Shown piece after piece: positions 51,846-60,281 of a stretch of DNA of 64,000 nucleotides; position 1 is the stretch's first letter, and every line of letters starts with the position of its first letter. Made by a program: the position numbers and the translations under genes. The notes below the pieces were generated by a model. That model worked only from the letters and a program-made list of their open reading frames with translations, made no database searches and was not told the DNA's origin. Source of the stretch: Clostridia bacterium (GTDB lineage: Bacteria; Bacillota; Clostridia; Oscillospirales; CAG-272); assembly GCA_017520505.1 (NCBI GenBank), contig JAFXFN010000001.1, forward strand, positions 1 through 64,000. The letters are read 5' to 3'.

Positions 51846-51874
51846 AGTATATTCAAAAATACTCTTTTGGTCAA
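51846..51874 (-). promoter_or_regulatory. promoter of the catalase gene
   Basis: Minus strand TTGACC (51874-51869), a 17-base spacer and TATACT (51851-51846). An imperfectly spaced palindrome, ttattat-gtgtt-ataataa (51929-51947), lies about 55 bases further upstream; it has the base content but not the 7-1-7 spacing of a PerR box. Confidence 0.7.
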
Positions 51875-52032
51875 AGGCGCGCATACGATAACGAAAATAA
51901 ATTACGCCCAAAGGTCTTGTATTTTTCATTATTATGTGTTATAATAAATAGGATAATTTCGCAAAAAACTATATTCAAGCGTTTTGTTAACGTATTGTTT
52001 ACAATTATTGCAATAAAACACACATATTTTTA

Positions 52033-52122
52033 TTGACAAACGATAAAAAATGTTGTAAACTGTAATTGCTTACACAGATAGCGCCCACCGGCGGAGGCGG
52101 TATCAAAAATACTATGCGCCGG
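52033..52122 (+). promoter_or_regulatory. promoter and leader hairpin of the transketolase operon
   Basis: TTGACA (52033-52038), a 17-base spacer and TAAACT (52056-52061). In the leader, ccggcg (52088-52093) pairs with cgccgg (52117-52122), the second arm touching the GGAG of the ribosome site; the hairpin could modulate initiation. Between this and the catalase promoter nothing else is seen. Confidence 0.7.
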
Positions 52123-52133
52123 AGATAGGATAA

Positions 52134-52964
52134 ATGATGGATAATGCAAAGGTTTCAGAGCTTGAGAAGATCGCAAACGGCATCCGCCGTGATATCGTGA
52201 CTCAGGTATATTCCGCAAACTCGGGACATCCGGGCGGTTCGCTTTCCATTGCGGACGTTTTGACGTATTTGTATTTTGAAAAAATGAATGTTATGGTTGA
52301 CGATCCCAAGTGGGAGGACCGTGACAGATTCGTTCTGTCAAAGGGCCACGCTTCCCCCGCAATTTACGCAACACTTGCGGCAAAGGGATTTTTCCCGAAG
52401 GAGGAGCTTGTTAAGTTCCGTAATATCGAAAGCTTCTTACAGGGACACCCCGATATGAAGCATACACCCGGTGTTGATATGTCAACAGGCTCACTCGGTC
52501 TTGGCATTTCCGCCGCTTGCGGTATGGCGCTCGGCGGCAAAACACAGAAGAAGGACTTCCGTGTATATGCCGTACTCGGTGACGGTGAAATTGCGGAAGG
52601 TCAGGTATGGGAGGCGGCAATGTTCGCAGCTCACTACAAGCTTGATAACCTGTGCGCATTTATAGACAACAACGGTCTTCAGATAGACGGCGAGATAACA
52701 AAGGTCATGAACTCCACACCCATTGATGAGAAGTTCAAGGCATTCGGCTGGAACGTACAGATGATAGACGGTCACGACTTTAACGCTATTGAAGCGGCTG
52801 TAAATGCGGCAGAAGCATTCAAGGGCGCACCCTCCGTTATCATTATGAAGACGACAAAGGGCAAGGGCGTTTCATTTATGGAAGGCAAAGCAAGCTGGCA
52901 CGGTGCCGCACCCAATAAAGAGCAGTACGAGCAGGCGATGAACGACCTTGCTATGGCTGACTGA
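52134..52964 (+). CDS. transketolase, N-terminal (TPP-binding) subunit
   Basis: A 276-residue half transketolase. SGHPGGSLSIADVLTYLYF, SKGHASPAIYATLA, the TPP motif GDGEIAEGQVWEAAMFAAHY (GDGx23-N type) and KGKGVSFMEG are conserved. Together with the next gene it forms the split enzyme usual in Clostridia, moving two-carbon units in the pentose phosphate pathway. GGAG precedes the ATG. Confidence 0.94.
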   Translation: MMDNAKVSELEKIANGIRRDIVTQVYSANSGHPGGSLSIADVLTYLYFEKMNVMVDDPKWEDRDRFVLSKGHASPAIYATLAAKGFFPKEELVKFRNIESFLQGHPDMKHTPGVDMSTGSLGLGISAACGMALGGKTQKKDFRVYAVLGDGEIAEGQVWEAAMFAAHYKLDNLCAFIDNNGLQIDGEITKVMNSTPIDEKFKAFGWNVQMIDGHDFNAIEAAVNAAEAFKGAPSVIIMKTTKGKGVSFMEGKASWHGAAPNKEQYEQAMNDLAMAD

Positions 52965-52982
52965 GAAAGGGAGGTCTTTAAA

Positions 52983-53927
52983 ATGGCAGATAAGATAGCT
53001 ACAAGAGAAGCATACGGAGCAGCCCTTGCGGAATTCGGTGCTAAATACGATAATCTGGTCGTGCTTGATGCAGACCTTGCGGGCGCAACGAAGACAGGTG
53101 TGTTCGCTAAAGCATTCCCCGAAAGATTTTTTGACTGCGGTATTGCCGAGGGCGATATGGTAACTGTTGCGGCAGGACTTTCAACAACGGGTCTTATTCC
53201 CTTCGCTTCCTCCTTTGCAATGTTTTTGGCAGGCAGAGCGTTTGAACAGATAAGAAACTCCGTGGGTTACCCCCACCTTAACGTAAAGCTCGGCGCAACA
53301 CACGGCGGTATTACCGTCGGTGAAGACGGTGCTACACACCAGTGCCTTGAAGACTTCGCTCTTATGCGCACTATCCCCGGTATGACTGTAATTTGCCCCT
53401 GCGATGCTGTTGAAACAAGAGCAGCGGTTGAAGCGGCAATCAAATATAACGGCCCTGTTTACCTCCGCTTCGGACGTGCGGCAACACCCGTACTGTTCGA
53501 CAAGGAAACGTATGAATTCACTTGGGGCAAGGGCGTCGTTATGGCAGACGGCGACGATGCGGCAATTATCGCTTGCGGTACAATGGTTGACATTGCTCTT
53601 TCCGCACGTGAGCTTCTCAAGGCTGACGGCATCAACGCAAGAGTTATCAATATGCACACAATAAAGCCCATCGACAAGGAGCTTGTTCTCAAGGCGGCTG
53701 CTGAAACAGGCGCTATCGTAACGGCTGAGGAGCACAATATCCTCGGCGGTCTCGGTGAGGCTGTTGCAGGTGTCGTTGCGGAAGCAAACCCCGTTCCTGT
53801 GCTTCGTGTGGGAACAGAAGACACATTCGGCAGAAGCGGTAAGGTTCCGCCTCTGATGGAAATGTACGGTCTTACAGCAGAAAACATTGCCGCAAAGGTA
53901 AAGAAGGCAATTTCTCTGAAAAAATGA
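52983..53927 (+). CDS. transketolase, C-terminal subunit
   Basis: A 314-residue partner subunit. VLDADLAGATKTGVF, DCGIAEGDMVTVAAGLST (with the catalytic Glu for TPP), HGGITVGEDGATHQCLEDFA and the C-terminal regulatory fold (IVTAEEHNILGGLGEAVAGV) are present. It begins 18 bases after the N-terminal subunit with GGGAGG upstream. Confidence 0.94.
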   Translation: MADKIATREAYGAALAEFGAKYDNLVVLDADLAGATKTGVFAKAFPERFFDCGIAEGDMVTVAAGLSTTGLIPFASSFAMFLAGRAFEQIRNSVGYPHLNVKLGATHGGITVGEDGATHQCLEDFALMRTIPGMTVICPCDAVETRAAVEAAIKYNGPVYLRFGRAATPVLFDKETYEFTWGKGVVMADGDDAAIIACGTMVDIALSARELLKADGINARVINMHTIKPIDKELVLKAAAETGAIVTAEEHNILGGLGEAVAGVVAEANPVPVLRVGTEDTFGRSGKVPPLMEMYGLTAENIAAKVKKAISLKK

Positions 53928-54610
53928 CGAAATTTAAATGTTTAAGCAGATTTGCGCTTAAAGTTATTGCATTGCTCGCAATGGTCATTGACCATTGCGG
54001 GCTTGTCTTATATTATTGGCTTGCGCATTTTCACCAATACCCCGAAGAGCTTTATACAGCCATGAGATACATCGGCAGAATATCGTTTCCGATATACTGC
54101 TTTTTGCTTGCCGAGGGATTTGTGCATACGAAAAACGTAAAACAATATGCCTTTAGAGTGCTTTTGTTTGCGTTTGCTTCTGAAATTCCGTTTGACTATA
54201 TGCTCAAATACAAGCCGTTCACGCTTGAATGTCAGAACGTTATGTTCACGCTGTTTTTAGGAATTTGCGCAATGTACTTTGCAAAAATGGTCAAAGACGG
54301 TAAATATATTTTTTTACCGCTTACGGCAGTTCCGTTTCTGCTTGCGCACTTCGGCAATACAGACTACGGCGCGTGGGGCGTTTGTCTGATACTTTTGTTT
54401 TATTTACTGCGCTCATCCTCTGCATTTATGTACACAGGTGTGTCGGCGGTGCTGTTTGTAAAGCACACAGCATCAACTTTTGCCATTTTACCGATAATGA
54501 TGTATAACGGTCAGCGTGGAAAAGTAAGGCTTAAATATTTTTTCTATGCCTTTTACCCTGTTCATATTATCATTTTGTGTGTTATAAGATATTTCCTTTT
54601 CGGATTTTGA
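53924..54610 (+). CDS. TraX-family membrane protein (acyltransferase-like)
   Basis: A 228-residue protein with about seven membrane helices. LSRFALKVIALLAMVIDHCG, MRYIGRISFPIYCFLLAEGF and RVLLFAFASEIPFD are the signature of the TraX family, named for the F-pilin acetylase; chromosomal relatives outside conjugation loci are common in Clostridia and may acylate envelope components. No conjugation gene is near. Its ATG overlaps the transketolase stop by 4 bases. Confidence 0.85.
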   Translation: MTKFKCLSRFALKVIALLAMVIDHCGLVLYYWLAHFHQYPEELYTAMRYIGRISFPIYCFLLAEGFVHTKNVKQYAFRVLLFAFASEIPFDYMLKYKPFTLECQNVMFTLFLGICAMYFAKMVKDGKYIFLPLTAVPFLLAHFGNTDYGAWGVCLILLFYLLRSSSAFMYTGVSAVLFVKHTASTFAILPIMMYNGQRGKVRLKYFFYAFYPVHIIILCVIRYFLFGF

Positions 54611-54635
54611 CATATTTTATAAGTGACGATAAAAA

Positions 54636-54709
54636 GCGCCCTGCCCGTCCCCCCTCGGCAGGCACAGCCTGCCGCCCACGGGCAAAGGGCGCACACCGCT
54701 TGCGGTGTG
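54636..54709. repeat. GC-rich nested hairpins
   Basis: gcgccc...acgggc outer arms (tgcccgt/acgggca and gcgccc/gggcgc, 54636-54648 with 54678-54692) enclose a perfect inner hairpin, cggcaggc-aca-gcctgccg (54656-54674). A second small hairpin, acaccgc/gcggtgt, follows. REP-like; no coding potential. Confidence 0.6.
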
Positions 54710-54730
54710 TAAATATATTGAATAAAATAA

Positions 54731-54768
54731 AACACATATACCGCACGGTGGCAGTATATGTGTTTTTG
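54731..54768. terminator. bidirectional terminator between traX-like and ygiQ-like genes
   Basis: aacacatata (54731-54740) and tatatgtgtt (54755-54764) followed by TTTGTT on the plus strand and TTTTATTTTATT on the minus strand. Confidence 0.8.
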
Positions 54769-54769
54769 T

Positions 54770-56683
54770 TTATCTGTGTGTCCTTTTCGGCTTTTGTGTT
54801 TGTTTCTTAAAGGGCTTTGCAGAGCCTTTTTTTGTTTGCGGTTTAGTATTTTTCGTCTGCACTTTCGGCGCTTGGTTCATCGGGCGTACAAGACAATCGG
54901 GAGAAAAACCGATAAGGTCCTCACGGTGGCACTTTTTAAGCGCATCAATGACCGTTTTTCTGTTTTCGGGGCGGTTGTACTGTAAAAGCGCACGCTGTAA
55001 TTTCTTTTCCTCGTACGTACGGGGGACATAAACGCTCTTGCCGTTAAGCGGATTTATGCCCGTATAGAACATAGTAGTTGAAACCGTACCGGGGGTGGGA
55101 TAGAAGTCCTGCACCTGCTCGGGCGCATAGCCACTTTTTTTAAGATACACCGCAAGCTCAACAGCGTCGGCAAGCGTGCTTCCCGGATGACTGGACATAA
55201 GATACGGAACGAGGTACTGCTCCTTACCGTATTCACGGCACAGATCAAAATACTTCTTCTTGAATTTTTCATACACGGAAATATTCGGCTTGCCCATACA
55301 GTTCAAAACGTTCGTCGAGCAATGCTCGGGTGCAACCTTAAGCTGACCGCTTACGTGGTCACGCACAAGACGGCGGAAGAACGCATCGTTTTCGTCAAGC
55401 ATAAGATAGTCAAATCTGATACCCGAACGGATGAACACCTTTTTGACTCCGGGGAGCTTTTTGATCTCATCAAGAAGCTTGATATACTCCGTATGGCTTA
55501 CCTTGAGATTTTTGCACGGCGTGGGTGCCAAGCATTTTTTTCTCGGACAGATACCGCTTGTTTTCTGCTTATCGCACGAGCTGTAGCGGAAATTCACCGT
55601 AGGTCCTCCGACGTCGTGTATATATCCCTTGAAATTGGGCATTTTCGTTATAAGCTCGGCTTCTCTTACAACCGACTGTATACTGCGGGACACAACGCTT
55701 CGTCCTTGGTGGAAGGCAAGGGCGCAGAAGTTACAGCCGCCAAAGCATCCTCTCGTGTGGGTAACCGACAAAGATACCTCCTCAATGGCAGGTACACCGC
55801 CGTCCTTTTCATAAGACGGGTGGTATGTACGCATATAAGGAAGCGCATAGACACGGTCAAGCTCCTCACGTGTCAAGGGCATCATCGGGGGATTTACAAC
55901 GAGCATTTTGCCGTCATAATATTCTGTCACAGCTTTGCCGTTTACGTGGTCACACTCTGAATACTGCTCTCCGAATGCCTTTGCATAAAGTGCTTTGTCT
56001 GTTTTCAGATTTTCGTATTCATAGCCCTTGACAAAATCAAAATGCACCTTGTCGTCATACGTTGTAAGGTATGCTGTGCCCCTTACGTCATGTATCTTTT
56101 TGACGGGAACACCGTCATTCAAAAGCTTTGCAATACGCAAAAGGATATTTTCACCCATTCCGTACGTCAAAAGGTCTGCACGGCTGTCAACCAAAATACT
56201 GCGGCGCACCTTGTCGTCCCAATAGTCGTAGTGGGCAAAACGGCGCAGCGATGCTTCAAGACCGCCTATTATTATCGGCACGTCGCCGTATGCTTCCCTT
56301 ATTCTGTTACAGTAAACGATAACAGCCCTGTCGGGGCGTTTGCCCGCTTTACCGCCGGGGGAATAATAGTCGCTTGAGCGTTTTTTCTTTGCCGCTGTAT
56401 AGTGCGCAACCATTGAGTCAATATTGCCCGCACTTACAAGAAAGCCGAGGCGGGGGCGTCCGAACTCCTTGAACGCTTCACAGCTTTTGTAATCGGGCTG
56501 AGGGAGCATTGCAACCGTAAATCCCGCACTTTCAAGCACACGGGAAATAATTGCCGCACCGAATGACGGATGGTCAACGTAAGCGTCACCGCATACGTAT
56601 ACAAAATCGGGAGCGCCCCAGCCGAGCGCATCGGCTTCAGCCTTGTTTATAGGTAAAAATCCTTTGTTTTTTTCTTTGCTCAT
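54770..56683 (-). CDS. YgiQ-family radical SAM protein
   Basis: A 637-residue protein with an N-terminal domain (about 1-290; WGAPDFVYVCGDAYVDHPSF, GGLEASLRRFAHYDYWDDKV) and a radical SAM core with the cluster motif CFGGCNFC near residue 315, then VFIRSGIRFDYLML. A very basic low-complexity tail (KKGSAKPFKKQTQKPKRTHR) ends it. The family is widespread and its reaction is unknown. The stop codon lies 2 bases from the terminator hairpin. Confidence 0.9.
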   Translation of the reverse strand: MSKEKNKGFLPINKAEADALGWGAPDFVYVCGDAYVDHPSFGAAIISRVLESAGFTVAMLPQPDYKSCEAFKEFGRPRLGFLVSAGNIDSMVAHYTAAKKKRSSDYYSPGGKAGKRPDRAVIVYCNRIREAYGDVPIIIGGLEASLRRFAHYDYWDDKVRRSILVDSRADLLTYGMGENILLRIAKLLNDGVPVKKIHDVRGTAYLTTYDDKVHFDFVKGYEYENLKTDKALYAKAFGEQYSECDHVNGKAVTEYYDGKMLVVNPPMMPLTREELDRVYALPYMRTYHPSYEKDGGVPAIEEVSLSVTHTRGCFGGCNFCALAFHQGRSVVSRSIQSVVREAELITKMPNFKGYIHDVGGPTVNFRYSSCDKQKTSGICPRKKCLAPTPCKNLKVSHTEYIKLLDEIKKLPGVKKVFIRSGIRFDYLMLDENDAFFRRLVRDHVSGQLKVAPEHCSTNVLNCMGKPNISVYEKFKKKYFDLCREYGKEQYLVPYLMSSHPGSTLADAVELAVYLKKSGYAPEQVQDFYPTPGTVSTTMFYTGINPLNGKSVYVPRTYEEKKLQRALLQYNRPENRKTVIDALKKCHREDLIGFSPDCLVRPMNQAPKVQTKNTKPQTKKGSAKPFKKQTQKPKRTHR

Positions 56684-56888
56684 TTTAAAATTCCTTGCTA
56701 TTATGCCTATAGTGGCGTATTATTTTCTTTTCAATATTTAGACAATACCTCACGATTTCAAGGTATAATCAACATCGTGTTTTTAATTAAATAATTGGTG
56801 AACAAACCTCAAAAGTCAATATAAAAATTTCATAAAAATTAAGCTTTATATTCGTACATTTTGACGGAATATTTTTTGCCGTCTTCCC
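56684..56888. other. AT-rich intergenic DNA upstream of nrdD
   Basis: No gene, ribosome site or strong hairpin recognised before the nrdD promoter; it presumably also holds the promoter of the divergent ygiQ-like gene. Confidence 0.4.
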
Positions 56889-56917
56889 TTGACTTTTGGA
56901 TTTTTGTGATATATAAT
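56889..56917 (+). promoter_or_regulatory. sigma-A promoter of nrdD
   Basis: TTGACT (56889-56894), a 17-base spacer and TATAAT (56912-56917). The leader to the nrdD start is about 160 bases and begins with the NrdR boxes. Confidence 0.85.
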
Positions 56918-56930
56918 TGTAGTCACCTAC

Positions 56931-56976
56931 ACACAATATATTGTTGTGTGTAATGTGTAAAAACAATATATTGAAC
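56931..56976 (+). promoter_or_regulatory. paired NrdR operator
   Basis: Two copies of the core CAATATATTG (56934-56943 and 56964-56973), within acacaatatattgttg and aaacaatatattgaac, are 30 bases apart, three helical turns. NrdR boxes (ACACwATATATwGTGT) characteristically occur in such pairs at ribonucleotide reductase promoters. The pair covers the transcription start region, consistent with repression when dATP/ATP-bound NrdR is active. The nrdR gene is not in the window. Confidence 0.85.
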
Positions 56977-57087
56977 AAAAATACACTTTATCCGCTTACT
57001 GTCTATATGTATGAAAAGTGCGTTTTTTCTTATTATATAACACTTTTGTGCATATTTCAAGTATTCGGTGAAAGAAAGGAAATTAAA

Positions 57088-59433
57088 ATGATAACAATGA
57101 TAAGAAAAAGGGACGGACGTGAGGTTCCGTTCAACATCGAAAAAATAGCAAATGCCATTTACAAGGCGGCAGAGGTTCTCGGCGGTCAGGATTACTACAC
57201 AGCAATGAAGCTTGCGTGCGAGGTTGCCGAAAGAATAGAGGAAGAATCAAAATCGCTCGGCATTATGCCGACGGTCGAACGCATACAGGATATGGTCGAA
57301 ACGGTGCTTATCGACAACGGACATGCAAGAACGGCAAAGGAATTTATCATTTACCGTGCAGAAAGAACAAGACTCCGTGAAATGAACACGAAGCTTATGA
57401 AAACGTATGAAAACCTCACGTTCAAATCGTCAAGTGAGGTTGACGGTATGCGTGAAAACGCAAATATCAACGCTGATACCGCTATGGGTACGATGCTTAA
57501 ATACGGCTCGGAGGGTGCAAAGCAGTTTTACGAAATGTTCGTGCTTGACCCGAAGCACTCGGCAGCTCACCGTGAGGGCGACATACATATTCACGACCTT
57601 GACTTCTTCACCCTTACGACAACGTGCTGTCAGATAGACATCGAAAAGCTGTTCAAAAACGGATTTTCAACGGGCCATGGCTACCTCAGAGAGCCGAACG
57701 ACATAGCTTCCTATGCGGCTTTGACATGTATTGCCATTCAGGCAAACCAGAATGACCAGCACGGCGGTCAGAGCATACCGAATTTTGACTATGCAATGGC
57801 AGAGGGTGTAAAGAAAACGTACAAGAAGCTTTACACACGAAACCTCAAAAAGGCAATAGAGCTTCTCGGAAATGAAGAAGATCCGACAAGCGTTACTGCA
57901 TCTGTTCTCGATGCAATAGAAAAGAATACAGGCAAGCGTCCCTCCCTCGGTGACGATCCGCTTTATTCACTTGAAGAAACAAGAATACTCACAGAAAAGT
58001 ACGGTGAGGACACAGCAAAGAGAATATCCGCATTTGCAAAGCGTGAAACGCTTCCCGAAATCGAAAAAGCAACGTATCAGGCAATGGAGGCACTCGTTCA
58101 CAACCTCAACACGATGAACTCACGTGCGGGCGCACAGGTGCCGTTCAGCTCTATAAACTACGGTACTGACACATCGGCAGAGGGTAGACTTGTCGTCAAA
58201 AACCTCCTTTTGGTAACGGATGCGGGACTCGGCAACGGTGAAACACCCATATTCCCCATTCAGATATTCAAGGTAAAAGAGGGCAAGAACTTTGAGCCGG
58301 GTGACCCCAACTATGACCTTTTCAAGCTCGCTTGCAAGGTATCGGCTAAGCGTCTTTTCCCGAACTTCTCATTCCTTGATGCACCGTTCAACCTCCAATA
58401 CTACAAAGAGGGCGACAAGAGCACGGAAATAGCATATATGGGCTGCCGTACGAGAGTTATCGCTAACTACTACGACAAGACGAGAGAAGTCGTTTCAGGC
58501 AGAGGAAACCTCAGCTTCTCCTCTATCAACCTCCCCAGAATAGCAATAAACGCTCACGGAAATATAGACACGTTCTTTGACGAGCTTGACAGAAAAATAA
58601 ACCTTGTTGTTGACCAGCTTCTTGACAGATTCAAGATACAGAGTCAGAAAAGAGTATATAACTATCCTTTCCTTATGGGACAGGGTGTGTGGATCGATTC
58701 CGAAAAGCTCGGTCCTACTGATACTGTCGGCGAGATTTTGAAGCACGGAACGCTCACTATCGGCTTCATCGGCCTTGCAGAGGCGCTCAAAGCCCTCATC
58801 GGCAAGCACCACGGAGAAAGCCGTGATGCGCAGAACCTCGGCCTTGAAATAATCGGCTTTATGAGAAAGAGAGCCGACGAGGCGACGAAGAAGTACGGTC
58901 TTAACTTCTCGCTTATAGGTACTCCTGCTGAGGGACTTTCGGGCAGATTCGTCAGAATCGACAAGGCTAAATACGGCATCATTCCCGGCGTTACAGACAG
59001 AGAATACTACACAAACTCCTTCCACGTTCCCGTATATCACGGAATATCGGCGTTTGACAAGATAAAGCTTGAAGCACCTTACCACGCACTGACTAACGGC
59101 GGTCACATCACATACGTTGAGCTTGACGGAAATCCGCTTGACAATCTTGATGCATTTGAAGCAGTTGTCCGCTGTATGAAGGAAAGCGGTGTCGGCTACG
59201 GTTCTATCAACCACCCTGTTGACAGAGATCCCGTTTGCGGTTATACGGGTATCATCGAAAACGAATGTCCCCAGTGCGGAAGACGTGAGGACGACGGCGG
59301 TCCTAAATTCGAAAGAATCAGAAGAATAACGGGTTATCTCGTTGGTACGCTTGACAGATTCAACGATGCAAAGCGCAGCGAGGTAAACGACAGAGTAAAG
59401 CACGGAATTTCCGAAAAGGTAACAGAGCTTTGA
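57088..59433 (+). CDS. nrdD: anaerobic (class III) ribonucleoside-triphosphate reductase
   Basis: A 781-residue glycyl-radical enzyme making deoxynucleotides without oxygen. An N-terminal ATP-cone (VPFNIEKIANAIYKAAEVLG, about 10-95) precedes the barrel. The C-terminus has a zinc-site remnant (VCGYTG then CPQCGRRE) and the glycyl-radical region RRITGYLVGTLDRFNDAKRS. The usual activase gene nrdG is not adjacent. The ATG at 57088 has AAAGAAAGGA upstream; the open frame further upstream overlaps the NrdR boxes and is not translated. Confidence 0.95.
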   Translation: MITMIRKRDGREVPFNIEKIANAIYKAAEVLGGQDYYTAMKLACEVAERIEEESKSLGIMPTVERIQDMVETVLIDNGHARTAKEFIIYRAERTRLREMNTKLMKTYENLTFKSSSEVDGMRENANINADTAMGTMLKYGSEGAKQFYEMFVLDPKHSAAHREGDIHIHDLDFFTLTTTCCQIDIEKLFKNGFSTGHGYLREPNDIASYAALTCIAIQANQNDQHGGQSIPNFDYAMAEGVKKTYKKLYTRNLKKAIELLGNEEDPTSVTASVLDAIEKNTGKRPSLGDDPLYSLEETRILTEKYGEDTAKRISAFAKRETLPEIEKATYQAMEALVHNLNTMNSRAGAQVPFSSINYGTDTSAEGRLVVKNLLLVTDAGLGNGETPIFPIQIFKVKEGKNFEPGDPNYDLFKLACKVSAKRLFPNFSFLDAPFNLQYYKEGDKSTEIAYMGCRTRVIANYYDKTREVVSGRGNLSFSSINLPRIAINAHGNIDTFFDELDRKINLVVDQLLDRFKIQSQKRVYNYPFLMGQGVWIDSEKLGPTDTVGEILKHGTLTIGFIGLAEALKALIGKHHGESRDAQNLGLEIIGFMRKRADEATKKYGLNFSLIGTPAEGLSGRFVRIDKAKYGIIPGVTDREYYTNSFHVPVYHGISAFDKIKLEAPYHALTNGGHITYVELDGNPLDNLDAFEAVVRCMKESGVGYGSINHPVDRDPVCGYTGIIENECPQCGRREDDGGPKFERIRRITGYLVGTLDRFNDAKRSEVNDRVKHGISEKVTEL

Positions 59434-59434
59434 T

Positions 59435-59929
59435 ATGAACGTCACTCTTATCGGTATGCCGGGTGCAGGCAAAAGCACCGTCGGCGTACTGCTTGCAAAA
59501 TCAATGCTTATGGATTTTGTTGACACAGATCTGCTTATACAGCGCAAATACGGTATGAGTCTTTGCGAATTTATAGAAAAATACGGCGAGGAAGAATTCA
59601 AAAGGGCTGAAAACGATGTAATTTCCTCTTTAAACTGTGAAAACACGGTCATCGCAACGGGCGGAAGCGCAGTTTACAGTGAGGGAGGAATGAAGCATCT
59701 TTGTAAAATTTCAACTATCGTATATTTAAGCGTACCCGTTGAAAGTCTCAGCGAAAGGCTTTCCAACATCAGAACACGAGGTGTTGTGATGAAAAAGGGC
59801 GAAAGCATCGAACAGCTTTTCCAAAGACGTTCTCCTCTTTACGAAAAGTATGCGGAAATAACGGTTGACTGCTCTGCTTTAAGGGCGGAGGAATGTGTCG
59901 ATGAAATAATCGGAAAACTGAACGGATAA
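59435..59929 (+). CDS. aroK: shikimate kinase
   Basis: A 164-residue kinase of the chorismate pathway. Walker A GMPGAGKST (7-15), FVDTDLLI with the shikimate-binding Asp, GEEEFKRAE and VIATGGSAVY are intact; RRSPLYEKYA is the lid/adenine region. The ATG is 1 base after the nrdD stop, so it is co-transcribed, an odd partnership with no evident metabolic logic. Confidence 0.93.
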   Translation: MNVTLIGMPGAGKSTVGVLLAKSMLMDFVDTDLLIQRKYGMSLCEFIEKYGEEEFKRAENDVISSLNCENTVIATGGSAVYSEGGMKHLCKISTIVYLSVPVESLSERLSNIRTRGVVMKKGESIEQLFQRRSPLYEKYAEITVDCSALRAEECVDEIIGKLNG

Positions 59930-59937
59930 TAAAAATG

Positions 59938-60133
59938 GGGCTGGCTCATTTAAGAAAAATATAGGTCACATTGCAGGAGCGACCGCAGATCGTCCGCCTC
60001 AAAATGTATAAATATTCTAAACATGGGAGTGCGTAGTTCTTCGAACTGCAATGCACCTCCCATACAGAATGAATATGCAAAAAAACATATAGGGCGACTC
60101 ATTTTGAAAGTTATTTCTTTAATGAGCCTGCCC
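59938..60133. repeat. 196-bp nested inverted repeat (MITE-like)
   Basis: Terminal arms gggctggctcatttaagaaa (59938-59957) and tttctttaatgagcctgccc (60114-60133) pair at 18 of 20 positions. Inside, atgggagtgc and gcacctcccat form a second hairpin with inner agttcttcgaact. The arm core ggctggctcatt recurs in the 41-bp hairpin at 30589. No coding frame is convincing. It fits a small non-autonomous element or a structured RNA. Confidence 0.6.
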
Positions 60134-60164
60134 TGTATTTTTTTCGAATGAAATGAATTAAAAT

Positions 60165-60183
60165 ATATTTCCGCAGGAAATAT
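60165..60183. repeat. 19-base palindromic repeat (copy 2)
   Basis: atatttccgcaggaaatat, identical to 38230-38248. Confidence 0.6.
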
Positions 60184-60235
60184 GTGCGCCGCTTGCCCGC
60201 CCCCACCGGAATAAAATTAACGAAAATGGGTTTTA

Positions 60236-60274
60236 AAAAAATTACGGCTCAGACGGAAATTACCTCTGAGCCGC
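60236..60274 (-). terminator. terminator of the GH36 gene
   Basis: cggctcag (60245-60252) and ctgagccg (60266-60273) with a 13-base loop; on the minus strand TAATTTTTTT follows. Confidence 0.85.
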
Positions 60275-60281
60275 ATTTAAA

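Noticed and set aside
51929-51947. PerR operator upstream of catalase.
   Set aside because: The palindrome has 7-base arms with a 5-base centre rather than the 7-1-7 pattern, and it lies well upstream of the promoter.
53181-53735. A 184-codon frame antisense to the transketolase C-terminal subunit.
   Set aside because: Shadow frame; Cys/Ser-rich composition typical of reverse-strand artefacts in this codon usage.
58900-59433. A missing zinc cysteine in NrdD treated as a defect.
   Set aside because: The DPVCGYTG...CPQCG pattern is, as far as I recall, common in clostridial NrdD, so I do not call it damage.
58495-59652. A 385-codon open frame on the minus strand opposite nrdD and aroK.
   Set aside because: It is antisense to two clear genes, has no ribosome site and no family pattern; an artefact of their codon bias.
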